From Isoetes taiwanensis (lineage: Eukaryota; Streptophyta; Lycopodiopsida; Isoetales; Isoetaceae): a DNA stretch of 64,000 nucleotides. Below the pieces are notes generated by a model. That model worked only from the letters and a program-made list of their open reading frames with translations, was not told the origin of the DNA and made no database searches. Below are positions 1 to 10,870 of this stretch, piece by piece. Each line of letters opens with the position of its first letter. Position 1 is the first letter of the stretch. The position numbers and the translations under genes are program-made. The stretch is from positions 310,001-374,000 of the forward strand of contig JAJEKV010000088.1 in the NCBI GenBank assembly GCA_021234155.1, in the 5' to 3' direction.

Positions 1-3000
1 GTAAATCAGTGTCTTTCATAATGCTAGAATTCTGTTAATGCTCAAAAAATCAGTGTCCCCTGCTTGTGCTGAAAGATAATGCTAGAATCAGTTAATGCTT
101 TATGTTCTATCTATGCAATATTTAAGTTATTGCAGTTTGGCTGTTCTCAATGTCATTATAGCTGTAAATATTGCATGCAGGTTGCAGCTGAGGCAGAGTA
201 TTCATGGCTCGTAAAAAACATACGATATGGGATAAGTACACCAAGAATAAGCAAAATACAAATTCATCTGGAGTTTATACTTGGGAATGCGTATTCTGTG
301 ATGAACGTTGCGGTGGCACAAGAACACGTCTTGTAGCTCACCTTGGTGGAATATCTGGTTATGGCACAGAAGCATGCACACAAGTAACTCCAGAAGCCTA
401 TGCAGCAGCACATGAATTAGCAGGAGGCTTGGGTTCGAGAAGCAAGCGTTCTAGAGAAGCAGAGAACATTCCTATTAATGACGATGACGAGGATGTTAAT
501 GATGGTGTTGAACTGGTGGATTCGTCTGGTATTGGATTTCAGCCACAGGCCTCATCTAGTGCAGCCACTTCTCATGAGTTTTCCATTCCACAACCTATGA
601 AGTTGAGTCTCAGCCAAAGCACATTCAAGAAGGGATCGAAGGCGTCAAACGCTGCCATTATGATCAAGAAAGAGAGTGCAAACTCTATGATGGTAAGGTG
701 CATCGTTGAAGCTAATCTCTCATTCAATCTTTTGAGGATGTCTTGTTGGAGAAACATGTTGGCAGCTTTTTCAGAAATAGGGGAGAAATATAGTGGTATT
801 TCTTATCATGAATTGAGAGGAAAATATTTGCGCAAGGAATTTTTAAATGTGGAACACAAAGTTCAAAATGTCAAAGCACTTTGGCCAAAATATGGTGTTA
901 CAATCCTTTCGGACGGATGGGTGGACACAAGCAAACGTGGGTTGGTAAACATTTTGGTATCTTGTTGTTATGGAACTATGTATTTGAAATCAATTGATTC
1001 TACTGGTGTAGAAATAACTGTTGATGGTCCATGGCTAGCTGAAATGTTATCTGCTGCAATAAAAGAAGTAGGGCCTGAAAATGTGGTGCAAGTTGTCACG
1101 GACAACGCAGCTAATTGTATCCGCATGGGAGGGCTTTTGGAAGTTGAATTTCCCAAGCTTGTGTGGACTCCATGTGCTTCACATTGCTTGGATTTGTTAT
1201 TGGAGGATATTGGGAAGTTAAATTGGGTTAATGAGGTGCACAAAAAAGCAAATTGTTTGGTCAGGCTATTCACGAAGAAAAGGAATGCAAGGAAAATTTT
1301 CAGCCACTATTCTAACCTTGTGATTATTAGGCCAAGTGCAACTCGATTTGGGTATATTCTTATTGTGCTTGAGAGGCTTGTAAAAGTTTGGAATGCCTTG
1401 AAACAAACTGTTGTTAGCAATTATTGGAATGATTGGAAGGACTCTACCAAGCGTGATGCTATGAGGGTTAAGTCCATTATATTAGATCCTGCTACTTTGC
1501 CTTCTATTTTACTTGTGGTTACTATAATGCGACCACTATTTTCTGTACTTCGCCTTACGGATCGTGAAGGATCAACAATGGGATTATTATATGAGTTTAT
1601 GAGGAGGGCGAGATGCATCCTAGAACAAGGAGCTAGAGAGGGTGGTAGGGATAAAGACAAGTAAGTGTTTCTTTTTGCAATTGCTGTTGTATTTTCCTTC
1701 TTGCAAAACGTATGTATTTTTCCTTGCAAATTACAAAGATTTTCTGATTTTCTGATTTATAGGTTGCTGATTTTTCTGATTTAAATTGACATATAGCTTC
1801 ATGTTTTGTTAAATACATTTCTTGCTTTAAAAAAAAATATTTAAGGCTGCATTTTGTTTTATTTTAGGTACAAGGAGGTGTTGGAAAGGTTTGACGAGCG
1901 TTGGGCTTGGTTTAAAAAACCTATTCATATCGTTGCGTACATTTTGCATCCTCTTTGGAAACCTCAAGACCATGCAACAATGATGAGCCAAGAGTTGACT
2001 GACGGATGGCTTTCATATATACAAAAGGTCTATTCCGTAGAGGAGTGCGAGAGGTTGCAAGACGAGTTAGATATGTATAGGAATGGTGTTGGCAGATTCA
2101 CTAACGAGCTATCAAAATCACAAGGTGCAAAATGTAAGCCTGTCTCTTGGTGGGAAAGGTATGGAGATAATGTGCCGTTACTTGCATCCTTGGCATGTAG
2201 GATATTATCACAGGTACACTTCCTTTTTTTTTCATATATATTTGGAACGATTGCACAGGTACACTTCTTTCTAAATTGCTTTGATTGCTACTGCTACTTT
2301 ATGTCGTAGGATTGCTCTTCCGGTGCTGCTGAAAGAAACTGGAATGCACATGCATTGGCTCATACTAAGAGGAGGAATCGTCTAAAGGTGAAACAACTTG
2401 AGCGCTTAGTATATATCAGGGAGAACTTAAGGCTTGTACGCAGCTTTGAAACTCATGCAGGACTTCCAATGCAGGTTCAAGACTCTTTGTTTGCCTTGTC
2501 ATGTTTTTCTTTGAACTAGTTTGTTTGTAGACTGAATGATATATTTTGCTTTTCAATAGGTTAATCCAGATGAGATTGATATTGAAAAGACCCCTGAATT
2601 ACCTGCACAAGCAGTTGATATTGATGCACAAGTAGCTCAAGCTTATTTTGAGGATGCAGCAGCTATGAGTATTGGACGGATTACAAGAAGCAGATCTAGG
2701 GCAGCCGCTACACAAGCTAGCAATGATTTGCATGCAAGTAGGCGTGGACGTGGTCGTGGACGTGGTCGTGGAGGAAGGCGTAGCACAAGGAGAACTATAA
2801 CAACTAGAGCTTCTGCTGCATCAGGATCAGGGAGTTTTGTTGATGATGACAATAATAACAATGAACTAATTAGTGAGAATTATGAGGAGGAAGACTTTGA
2901 ACATGAGTTGTTAGATGAGGATTCCGCAGCAGAGTCACAATCAGATGCAATGGAAGACACCGATAATGATGCGACAACCGAGTCATCTAATGATGAAGAC

Positions 3001-3330
3001 GAGGCTATTTGATACTTGAGCATTGCAATGCTATTATGTTTCTTCTACCTGTTATGTTAATTAAAACTGTAATGCTGTATATTTAGGAAATTACTTGTTG
3101 AGTTGATATTGCAAACTGTAGTTCACTTACAGTTTTAGAATTACAGAATGTAATGGCTGGAAAAAAATGTTTCTTTGCATTATGCTTGCAACTACGTTGG
3201 ATTATGCATGCATGCAAATGTGAACTACCTTGGATTATGGATTATGCATGCATGCAAATGTGAGGAAGTCTGAGAAACTCTGCCCTTTTCTGAAGTTACA
3301 GACATTCTCACACATTTTAATAATATAATA
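1..3330 (+). mobile_element. hAT DNA transposon body, left copy (ends not resolved)
   Basis: This is the region around the hAT transposase gene. Bases 1-203 are AT-rich leader and recur before the right-copy gene. After the stop, 3,013-3,330 looks like a 3' untranslated region: it is AT-rich and holds a duplicated segment with ATTATGCATGCATGCAAATG at about 3,200 and 3,240. The element ends are guesses, because I could not pair terminal inverted repeats. Confidence 0.5.
204..3012 (+). CDS. hAT-family transposase, four exons, apparently intact (806 aa)
   Basis: This would be a hAT superfamily DNA transposase, which excises and reinserts the element in the nucleus. I join exons 204-1660, 1868-2213, 2310-2474 and 2560-3012. 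Each intron is GT-AG and the joined frame stays open to the TGA at 3010. Visible in order: a BED-like zinc finger (C29, C32, H46, C58); a DUF659/RNase-H-like core with SDGW (D237), VVTDN (D300) and the hAT CxxH motif (C324, H327); an hATC dimerisation segment in exon 3 (ERNW at 609-612, then KRRNRL). Exon 4 adds a tail that is not part of the usual hAT core: an Arg-Gly repeat (about 717-730) and a strongly acidic end (about 752-806). The start is the first ATG before the BED finger. The domains support the family firmly; activity is not shown. No terminal inverted repeats or 8-bp target duplication were found, partly because the 5' flank is outside the window. Confidence 0.85.
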
Positions 3331-3367
3331 ATTGGATACGTGGAAAACAAACCTACAAGATTTTAAC

Positions 3368-3422
3368 GATTTTTAAAGATTTCAAAGCTTTTAAAGATTT
3401 TAAAGATTTTAAAGATTTTAAA
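3368..3422. repeat. 9-bp A/T-rich tandem repeat
   Basis: Several copies of a unit close to ATTTTAAAG stand in tandem, downstream of the hAT 3' end and just before the histone-like fragment. The right copy keeps it at about 40,848-40,897. Confidence 0.75.
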
Positions 3423-3551
3423 GTATTTTATCCATAAAATACGTATTCTAAGGGTTTTTATTTATTTTTTAAAAATCTTATAAAAATCTTTGCATACGTA
3501 CAATACGCGTACGGATTTCTAAGTACTTGACTACCTTGATCTGCACCCTTG

Positions 3552-3698
3552 ATGGCCCGAGCCCTGCAGGAGGCAGCAGAGGCGGAGCTGGTACAACTTT
3601 TTGAAGAAGGCAACCTCTGCGCGATCCATGCCAAGCGGGTGACAGTCATGCCCAAAGACCTCCATCTGGCGAGGAGGATTCGCAAGGAGAAGCCGTGA
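3552..3698 (+). pseudogene. Histone H3 C-terminal fragment
   Basis: The reading frame from the ATG at 3552 to the TGA at 3696 encodes 48 residues that match the C-terminal third of histone H3. It contains [27 protein letters not shown] and [10 protein letters not shown], matching histone-fold helices 2 and 3. It is closer to canonical H3 than to CENH3, which lacks this spacing. In-frame sequence upstream hits TGA at 3537-3539, and the N-terminal tail and helix 1 are missing, so it cannot form a nucleosome core histone alone. It may be a fragment captured by a transposon, or the last exon of a lost gene. Substitutions such as E for Y after EAAEA, and the KEKP end, show drift from the consensus. 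Confidence 0.75.
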
Positions 3699-3920
3699 AG
3701 AGCTCTAGTTTAGTAAACTATATAGATATAAGTTTTTCCTGTACATTTTACTCGTTATCTATAAAAGTAATTTTCTCGGTAAATTAATCTCCTCTTTGAT
3801 ATGAAAGTATTCTTGTATAAATTAAATGATAGTAGAATCTTTTGTATCATAATTGGAATGCTTATAATTATTTATTTAGCATAAAATTTTAGCATAGAAA
3901 TCAAAATTGGCTCGAAATCG

Positions 3921-4408
3921 GCCAACCGGGTTGCTCCGCGCCAAACGCCTCTGCGTTCGCGACGCAAGCCCCTTTCACGCGAACCCACCCGAGTCACTCG
4001 ATTTTGGGGCAAATTTGATCCAAATTTTGTGCAAACAGATAGTAGAATGCTTAGAATTTTCCTAGAAACCTAGTTTAGCACTTAATTCTTACCAAAAACA
4101 TCAAAAAAAACAACAAAAATCAGCCAACCCGGGTGAGTCCGCGCCACGCGCCTCTGCGTTCGCGACGCAGACTCCTTTCACGCGAACCCACTCGAGTTAC
4201 CCATATTTGCACTTTTAGATGTCTTTTTAGCACGAAATAAGTTGGTAGTTAGTTTAGGATTGACCCAAATAGGCATATAGGCATTTTAGGATCTCATAGT
4301 TCTTAAAATTGTTGACTTTTGGCAGAAATCAAGGCACTAGGGTGGGTCCGCGCCAGAGGCCTGTGCGTTGAGAACGCAGACGTCATTGGCGCGTACTCAC
4401 CCGAGTCA
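3921..4408. repeat. Three GC-rich ~78-bp modules spaced ~200-210 bp apart
   Basis: Related GC-rich blocks lie at 3,921-3,998, 4,123-4,199 and 4,334-4,408, separated by AT-rich spacers. Each runs through a CCGGGTT/CCGGGTG-like start, TCCGCGCC, a (C)CTCTGCGTT core, then CGACGCA and an ending close to ACCCGAGTCA. The third is the most divergent. CpG density is far above the surroundings. They are probably part of an LTR or untranslated region of a retroelement, but I do not recognise the family. The right copy has them at 41,383-41,880 in damaged form. Confidence 0.7.
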
Positions 4409-4544
4409 TATAATTCCGATCAAAAATTTTGCAAAGTTGCATTGAAAAGGTTCTTAGTGCATATGCTAGTCTTCTGCCATGCACTCTAGTGTCTTGTAGT
4501 ACCCTATTCTAGCTTTTCAATCCATTTGAACCTCATCTTAAAAG

Positions 4545-4650
4545 AATTTCCACAGTAGCGAGAATCGAACCTCCCACCCACAAGGATGAACCCCCCCAGC
4601 CCTCCCCCCTCCCCCCCCGCGTGCCAACCACTGAGGGCGGATATCGTTTG
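4545..4650 (-). mobile_element. tRNA-derived SINE-like fragment
   Basis: Read on the minus strand, there is an A-box-like stretch (CCCTCAGTGGTTGGCAC, complement of 4,621-4,637) followed about 60 nt later by a B-box-like GGTTCGATTCTCG (complement of 4,560-4,572). A C-run (G-run on the minus strand) sits between them, where a tRNA would carry its anticodon arm. There is no cloverleaf, so it is not a tRNA gene. A Pol III internal promoter of a SINE is the likeliest reading; its 3' tail is not defined. Confidence 0.4.
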
Positions 4651-5625
4651 TGTTTGAATTATAATCCTTAATTAGATTTAAGCTTTAATCATGTTAGATA
4701 ATATTAATGGACAAGCCTTAGAGTTAGAACCAAGATCCTTAAGCTAGATAGAGACAGCATCTGCATTCGTCCTAGCTTAGTTGTTGCACTTATCTTGCTA
4801 AGTGTCTTCTTGTCTACATCATGAGGTAGTATAATCAAAGCCTTTTCTTGGAAACCCAAATTAGTTGCCAAGGCCTCGAAATTGTTGCCATATGTTGGTA
4901 TGATACACCAACACACGTTATAGATGAACTACCATCAAGCATCTTTTTCCATGCCTTTATATCATAGATAATTATCTAGGAATTCATTCTATCTAGGTAA
5001 TTTAGTCTAACACACCAAGTACACCCAGTGAATGAGTCTCCTTCTACCACCCTATAACAGTAAATAAGTACCTTTCTCAGTGCCTAGTAAAGTGCCAAAT
5101 GCCAAGTGGGTCATTTGAGGTAGAGTGGATAAAGGTATAAAAATAGGGTTTGTAGAGTAAGTAGACATAAGTAATTAGTGTTGTGGTAGTATTTGTTGCC
5201 TTGTGCACTTTAGGGCAGTCAAATAGGTTAGGAGAACCTATTGCAGATCCTCGAGCCTCGACAGTGGAGTCACTCGACAACATCAACGAATTGGAAGCAG
5301 AGGGCAACCTTATAAGAAATTTCAGCAAATCAAAGGCCAAGATGGTGTACAGGGAATCCCGAACATAAATAATAAAGGGGAGCCTATAAGAAGGACAATT
5401 GCGACATCAAGATTAGACACAAGAGTTGCCAAGAGGGCTATGCAACAACCAATGGGCATCATGGCACTTATAAAATTGATCACATTAGGGGAGGAATCCT
5501 AGTCAAGGATATTCTACAAGTGCCATATTGTCTCGAGGAACGGCCCCACATCGATGACTAATGTCACAGCTACGCCACCAACAAGTAGATGACTTCATCG
5601 ACTTATGATATCAAGAGTCCTAAAG
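4651..5625. other. No gene recognised; probable 5' part of the chromovirus relic
   Basis: AT-rich sequence with only short chance ORFs in both strands. It is carried unchanged in order by the right copy. It lies between the SINE-like piece and the first gypsy-like material, so it may be a leader or a decayed LTR, but no LTR pair or primer binding site was found. Confidence 0.4.
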
Positions 5626-7430
5626 GATGAGACTGGACATACCTCCTAGGAAGGGCAACTATCGCATATATATAGGCCATAGTCAGATTTGGACTTCAAG
5701 CAAACATGCTTTGACTAAGGAGGTATTACAAGCCAGCAAGGGTGGGCTCCTCATGAATAGAAATATGGCGAGACTGCAACAAACTTCTTCCTCATCAGCC
5801 CCGATACTTCAGAGCAGCTGCATCAACCTCGACAGCACCATCTCAAGATCATGATGATCTTCGATCTTCGATCTTCCACCTTAGAGATTAGAGGTCAAAC
5901 ACCATCAAGAAGAGCCACCATGGGGGACCAAATACCAGCATTACTAAGTGATCAGTCAAGATTAGTCCCTGCACATGGATGCACATAAACTCTTCTCAGC
6001 AAGAGAAGTTGCACAGTTAGAAGTGGTAAAAGCACTCAACATTGTCATCAGCCTTATAACAACAACATGTGACCAGCAGGACAAAGAATCGAATCGACAA
6101 GGTCAACACAACGATATCAATTCAGGAGTTAGAAGAATCATCCTCAAATCTCGTAACCTTCAAGGCAGATGAGTCAAACACGAAAGATTCTACACGGTGG
6201 TGAACATTATCTTCAAGCCTTTGGGATGCGACACCGAGCCTTATGTCGCCACTACTTTAATGAAGATAGTCAACATCAACATTAAGGACGAGAAGAGTCA
6301 AGAGTCAGAATATGTTCGACAAAAGAAAGCAGGGCACACGAATGATTATACAACAACTCCAAGGAGACCAGATTTTTCAATAAATTATGGATCATCGCCT
6401 TGCTACCCCAACGACTAACGACTACACCAGCTTTAAGCAAGCTAGAGGACCTATCAAATAGTTGAATATCTTAGAATTATGGGTGATAACATCCATGATG
6501 GGATTGGGACGAAATTTTGAGTAGATTTTTTGTCACTTCTTTTAGAAGGGCTGGACCCAAGAATGGAGCAAAGCTTCAAGGATTGGGAAGAAAAATGTAT
6601 GGAGTATAATAATTGTATACATTGATGATAGATATCCAACATATTGGAACCTCTTCGTGAGCTTGATCACCTCGCTAAGAAGGATTCAATAATAGGATAA
6701 CCGTCGGCGATGTATATGTATATGACGAGTACTTCCACAGCATAAGGAATAATCCGACCAAATGAAGGGAAACAATCTAATAAGTCCGGCCAACTTCTTA
6801 GATGGCATCAACTCAAAGGTGGGACTATTTCAAGAGGGCAATAATTAAGAAAGGGGAGATTCTAGAGTATAGATTAGATCTAAAACAAGAATAATTATTT
6901 AATTACATAGTTTTTATGTGTGCCCAAAGGTAAGATCATGCTTATTAAACTTGTGGCCATAGGATTTATGTAAGTAGTTCTTTAACTTGTAACTTTGCAC
7001 CTCCTAGATGGCAGACATCTTTAAGAGCAAGACTCTTAAGTCTAAATCTAGGCCAGTAATTATGGCAAGGCCAAGTAATTAGCAGCACCAATGGAACAAG
7101 AGTCAAGTTCGACATCAACCTTAAGCGGAGCAAAGTAAGAGCATCGGCACCAACTTATGTACATTGGCAACTATGACCTCATCATAGACATGCAATATTA
7201 AAGCCGGTTAGGGCAATAATTGATTATCATAAGCAAGATATCTTATCCCAGCACCAAAGGGCAAGTACCTTATAATTAAAGTTAAGTTAAAGTACTTGGT
7301 GAAGTGCATCATAAGGAATGAGGTCGTACATATTTAAGCTACATGTCGTCGACCCCGACCACAATAGTAAGATAGAAGATGCTACTTCGGAACAGTTGCC
7401 TTGGCCAATTTCTAAGTTAATCAAGAAGTC
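5626..7430 (+). pseudogene. Probable gag/protease region of the decayed chromovirus
   Basis: This stretch is where gag and protease should lie, upstream of the reverse transcriptase relic. The longest plus-strand pieces are at 5,627-5,854, 5,975-6,172 and 6,197-6,418. A plus-strand frame near 6,505-6,625 is rich in charged and aromatic residues (LDPRMEQSFKDWEEK) and is broken by a TAG. I see no CCHC zinc knuckle and no clear DSG/DTG protease motif. The assignment therefore rests on position. Confidence 0.35.
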
Positions 7431-7440
7431 CCATGATATA

Positions 7441-7990
7441 CATCCAGATGAAATTTGAGAGCTTTTGCTCTTATAGAGACGTAGAGTTTGAAATCACTCT
7501 TGCACCAGATGCAGAGCCGACCAGCAAAGCTTTTTATAGAATGAGCACTTCCGAGCTAGCAGAGCTCAAGAAGCAGTTGTAGGAGTTGATCGACTTGGGA
7601 TCCTTTCGGCCAGGATGGAAGTCTAAAGATGTATATCAACCATGGGCAGCTCAACAAGCAAACGACATAATGGATCAGCCCCAAGAAGCAAGATTCTTCT
7701 ACAAAATCGACTTAAGCTCGGGCAATCATCAAATAAGGATGAAGGGCGAAGATAATTATAAGACTCCTTCGGAACATGGTATGGGCACTATGACTTCACA
7801 GTAACGCCCTTAAGTCTATCGAATGCTCCACCGACTTTTATGCACTTGAGGAACGACATCTTCGAAGATTCCTTGGATGAGTTCGTCATCAATTTTCTTC
7901 GACGACATCGTGATCTACAACAAATCAATGGAAGAGCATGCAGTCCATTTGAGGAAAGCCATGGAGAAGCTAAGACGTCGCCATTATTAG
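7441..7990 (+). pseudogene. Ty3/gypsy reverse transcriptase, broken
   Basis: This is a relic of a Ty3/gypsy reverse transcriptase. Visible pieces in order: [15 protein letters not shown] (the family's YRM-P-EL-ELK-QL motif); a TAG stop; IDLGSFRP; then QEARFFYKIDLSSGNHQIRM (family: ARFFSKIDLRSGYHQIR); then FGLSNAPPTFM-like sequence in another frame; then FFDDIVIYNKSMEEH, the catalytic F-x-DD box. Between FRP and QEARFF only about 25 residues remain, where the family has roughly 60, so the segment with the VPKKDG-like motif is mostly lost. At least one stop and two frame changes are present. It cannot make an active enzyme. Confidence 0.75.
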
Positions 7991-8214
7991 CAAGCTTTTG
8001 AGTTACATTTTTGCAATGCCATCTCCACTTCGGCAAGCGAATTCAGCAAGAAGATAGAAGAAGCCATCCCCTCTAACATGGAGTTCAAGCACATATGGGC
8101 TAGTCTTTGCAAGAGTGCAAGGATGGATTAAGAAAGAGAAACCTTCAAATATTTTAAAAAAGGAAGGCAATCTTTAATATCAAAGAACAACTATGCGTAC
8201 TTAAAGCATAAGGA

Positions 8215-8850
8215 GTAACAAAAATCTTCCATGACACGCATAATAGCCCTATTTCCGGCCATGTAGAATCTATAAAGGCCTACTCCAAGATTAGAAGTAG
8301 CTAGTTCTGGCCGGGTGAAGAAGCAGATAGTCAGGTATATCCAAAAATGTCAGTTGTGTCAATAGACAAAGGCAGAACAACTTCAAACCTTGGGAGTCTT
8401 GGAACCTTGGGCGGTGCCAAACGCCAAGTGGGAAGTTATCAGCATGGGTTTCATAGCGGGCCTTCCAAGGGCAACAAGAAGCTTTGTCGCCTTGAGAGTT
8501 GTGGTAGATAAGTTATCAAAAAAGGGCACATTCTTGCCATGCCGCACCACAGACACAGCTTTGGATCTAGCCTTGTTGTCTATATAAGAGATTTTTTTCA
8601 GATTGCATGGAATGCCCGGGTCGATCATCACCAATAGAGATCCAAAGTTCTTTTGTGCCTTTTAGCAAGACTTCCTCAATATCATCTACACCAACTTGTG
8701 GATGAGTTTGCTTTTCATTTGCAGTCAAATGGGCAAATGGAGCGCACCAACAAAATTTTGGAGGACATGTTGAGAAACTATTTTGGAACAAGCAATCCAA
8801 TTAGGCCGATTACATCCACCTGGTCGAGTTACGTACAATAATACGAAGCA
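8215..8850 (+). pseudogene. Ty3/gypsy integrase, broken
   Basis: This is an integrase relic downstream of the reverse transcriptase, in the order typical of Ty3/gypsy. It contains an HHCC-like part (HNSPISGHVESIKAYSKI, FWPG, CQLCQ) and then the core domain: WEVISMGFIAGLPR (family W-x-I-x-M-D-F-I-x-GLP, with the first catalytic Asp replaced by Gly here), a V-V-V-D-K-L-S-K stretch, ITNRDPKF (second Asp region) and SNGQMERTNKILEDML (third acidic residue region). TAG stops interrupt it near 8,588 and 8,665, and the frame shifts several times. The loss of the first catalytic Asp fits a dead copy. Confidence 0.75.
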
Positions 8851-9049
8851 AAAGTCATCGAAGGTGTCTCCTCCATGATCAGTTACAGTTATTAATGCTC
8901 GACCCTAGTTATGTGGCATAATATAGTGCCCAAGGTGGAAGTTTTTCAACAACGACGGTAGATATGCAGTAGTTTGTGGTAGAAGTGTGAGAATATCTTC
9001 AAACAGCATGAGCACATCAGAAAAGTCTAGCAGATAGACATAAAACTCC

Positions 9050-9532
9050 TCGAGAGTTTGTGCTGGGAGATAAAAATTGGCTCAAGTAAAGGACAAGTAA
9101 GTGAAGCTTTGCATCGGCAATTGTAAGAAGCTTGCTCCTAGGTGGGCAGGACCCTTCAAGATTTTGGAGCAAGTAGGGAGCCAGACCTACAAGCTCGACT
9201 TGCCTGCACATCTTAAAGTCCATAAGGTCTTTCATGTGAGCATGTTGAAAAGGCACAACCCAAACCCGGAGGAGGTTTTGGATACTCCAACTTTGTTGGA
9301 GATGATGGAGGAACAAACTGAAATAGTGCCCGAGTTAATCCTCGACAAGGCATTCAAGAAGACGAGAAGGTCTCAATTCCTCCAGTATTTGGTCAAGTGG
9401 AAGCACTTGCCCGTGGAAGACGCAACTTGGGTATTGAAGTAGGCTCTAGAGAAGCAATACCTGGACTTTATGAATGAGTTCGATGGCCGAGTCATCTCCG
9501 AGCTGGTCGACGCCAACTTGCCAGGTGCTTAG
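9050..9532 (+). pseudogene. Chromovirus Pol C-terminus with chromodomain-like segment
   Basis: This is the end of the gypsy polyprotein. The open part from about 9,101 has the post-integrase motif LAPRWAGPFKILEQVG, then LPAHLKVHKVFHVSMLK, then a chromodomain-like piece, QYLVKWKHLPVEDATWV. In chromoviruses this domain is thought to bind modified histones and steer insertion. A TAG at 9,440-9,442 interrupts the frame, which then continues (ALEKQYLDFMNEF) to a TAG at 9,530. A GDKNWL-like stretch just upstream is out of frame. The KWK-W pattern supports a chromovirus; the clade is not determined. Confidence 0.75.
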
Positions 9533-9610
9533 TTAAGTGTATGTCTTAGTATAGCTTTAGTAAGGCATATGCATTCGAGCTAGTAGAATGCATATGCCCA
9601 AGTCTTGGAA

Positions 9611-9850
9611 GTGTAGGCGATGATGAGATACACTCTAAAGGCATTCTTTAGGCCAACACACACCAAGAGTGTGCATGACCAGGAGGGTCATGTGAGAGGA
9701 AGAGCGGCATGGTGGGCGATGATGAGATACGCTCTAAAGGCATTCTCTAGGCTACCACGCACCAAGGGTGCGCATGACTAGGAGGGTCATGTGAGAGGAA
9801 GAGTGGCATGGTGGGCGATGATGAGACCATCATTCGGATGATCTCTATGC
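9611..9850. repeat. ~100-bp tandem repeat, two full copies plus a partial third
   Basis: The units start at GGCGATGATGAGATACAC (about 9,614), GGCGATGATGAGATACGC (about 9,716) and GGCGATGATGAGACC (about 9,815). Each full unit runs through TCTAAAGGCATTCT, a CACCAAG-GTG segment, GGAGGGTCATGTGAGAGGAA and GGCATGGTGG. It lies just 3' of the chromovirus stop. The right copy (47,061-47,300) is identical over most of this stretch. Confidence 0.8.
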
Positions 9851-10174
9851 CACGATGCAGGGCACGTGCACCTGACCATAGGGGGGTCATGGTGAGGTAT
9901 GAGTGATCATGCGCGATGACGGGATCGTGAGACTTTCCCTAGCTTAAACCCTCAGGGGCATGAGGCACTGCGGGTGTACTCGATCAGGGGATCGTGTACA
10001 AGATAGCACTCGATCATGGGAAATGATAGGATCATCTTAAATGGTCCTTAAGCTCAAATCCTTATGGGGCCATGATCGAGTGCAAGGTAGTAGGGTAACC
10101 TTGAGCTAGTAGTTCAGCTCAAGGAGGTAATTAGGGGGGTGGTTCCCTAAAACCACAAATTTATTAACTTAAAT

Positions 10175-10222
10175 AACGTAATGTGCTACTTGTGCAGCAA
10201 CGTAATGTGCTACTTGTGCAGG
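10175..10222. repeat. 24-bp direct duplication
   Basis: The unit AACGTAATGTGCTACTTGTG plus CAG(C/G) occurs twice back to back (10,175-10,198 and 10,199-10,222). Confidence 0.85.
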
Positions 10223-10309
10223 CCAGTGAAGGGAATCATGGAGGAGGGAGCACGTTAGGAGAAGACAGGAGTCATAGATTATGAACTCCTAAATTTGTTG
10301 TAATATTAT

Positions 10310-10327
10310 TATCTATCTATCTATCTA
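10310..10327. repeat. (ATCT)n microsatellite
   Basis: Four to five tandem copies of the tetranucleotide, kept in the right copy at about 47,757-47,773. Confidence 0.8.
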
Positions 10328-10335
10328 ACATGTAT

Positions 10336-10870
10336 ATGTTCTTATGTTTGTCGCGCTTATCTGACCGTCCGTTCGAGATCCGACGGCTCACATGGCTTTG
10401 GGACGTATCTTACGGTCCAGATGGCTTGGGAGTTTATATATAATTCGTATAGACACGATCCTACGGTCCAGGTTGATCTGACCGCCGGTCCGAGATCCTA
10501 CGGCTCACGTGGCTTTGGGGCATATCGTACGGCCCAGATGGCTTGGGAGTTTGTTTGTAGCTTATGTAAGCGATCCTACGGTCCAGGTTGATTTGATCCT
10601 GATCGTCGGTCCGAGATCCTACGGCTCACGTTGCTTTGGGACACATCCTACGGTGCACATGGCTTTGGGAATTATATGTAATCGATCCTACGGTCTAGGT
10701 TGATTCGATCCTGATCGCCGATCCAAGATCTTACGGCTCACATGGCTTGGCACATATTCTACGGTGCACATGACTTTGGGAATTATATGTAAAAGATCCT
10801 ATGGCTCATGTTGCGTGACATCTCGACCCTTGATCGGGTCCAAGATCCTACGACCCAAGTTGAATGCCCA
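10336..10870. repeat. ~115-120-bp satellite-like array, block A
   Basis: Four to five degenerate units share GAGATCC(T/G)ACGGCTCAC, TGGCTTTGGG and a (T/C)CTACGG(T/C)CCAG-GT-GAT segment. Unit anchors lie near 10,377, 10,493, 10,614, 10,727 and 10,796, and later units are shorter and more diverged. The same unit returns at 11,797-12,030. It may be a subterminal or LTR repeat of an element. Confidence 0.7.

Noticed and set aside
2643-2861. Minus-strand ORF rich in Pro-Arg repeats
   Set aside because: Antisense shadow of the RG-rich tail of the hAT transposase.
9611-9850. CRISPR-like repeat array
   Set aside because: Units are ~100 bp and repeated over their whole length, with no short repeat/unique spacer pattern; the context is a plant nuclear repeat.
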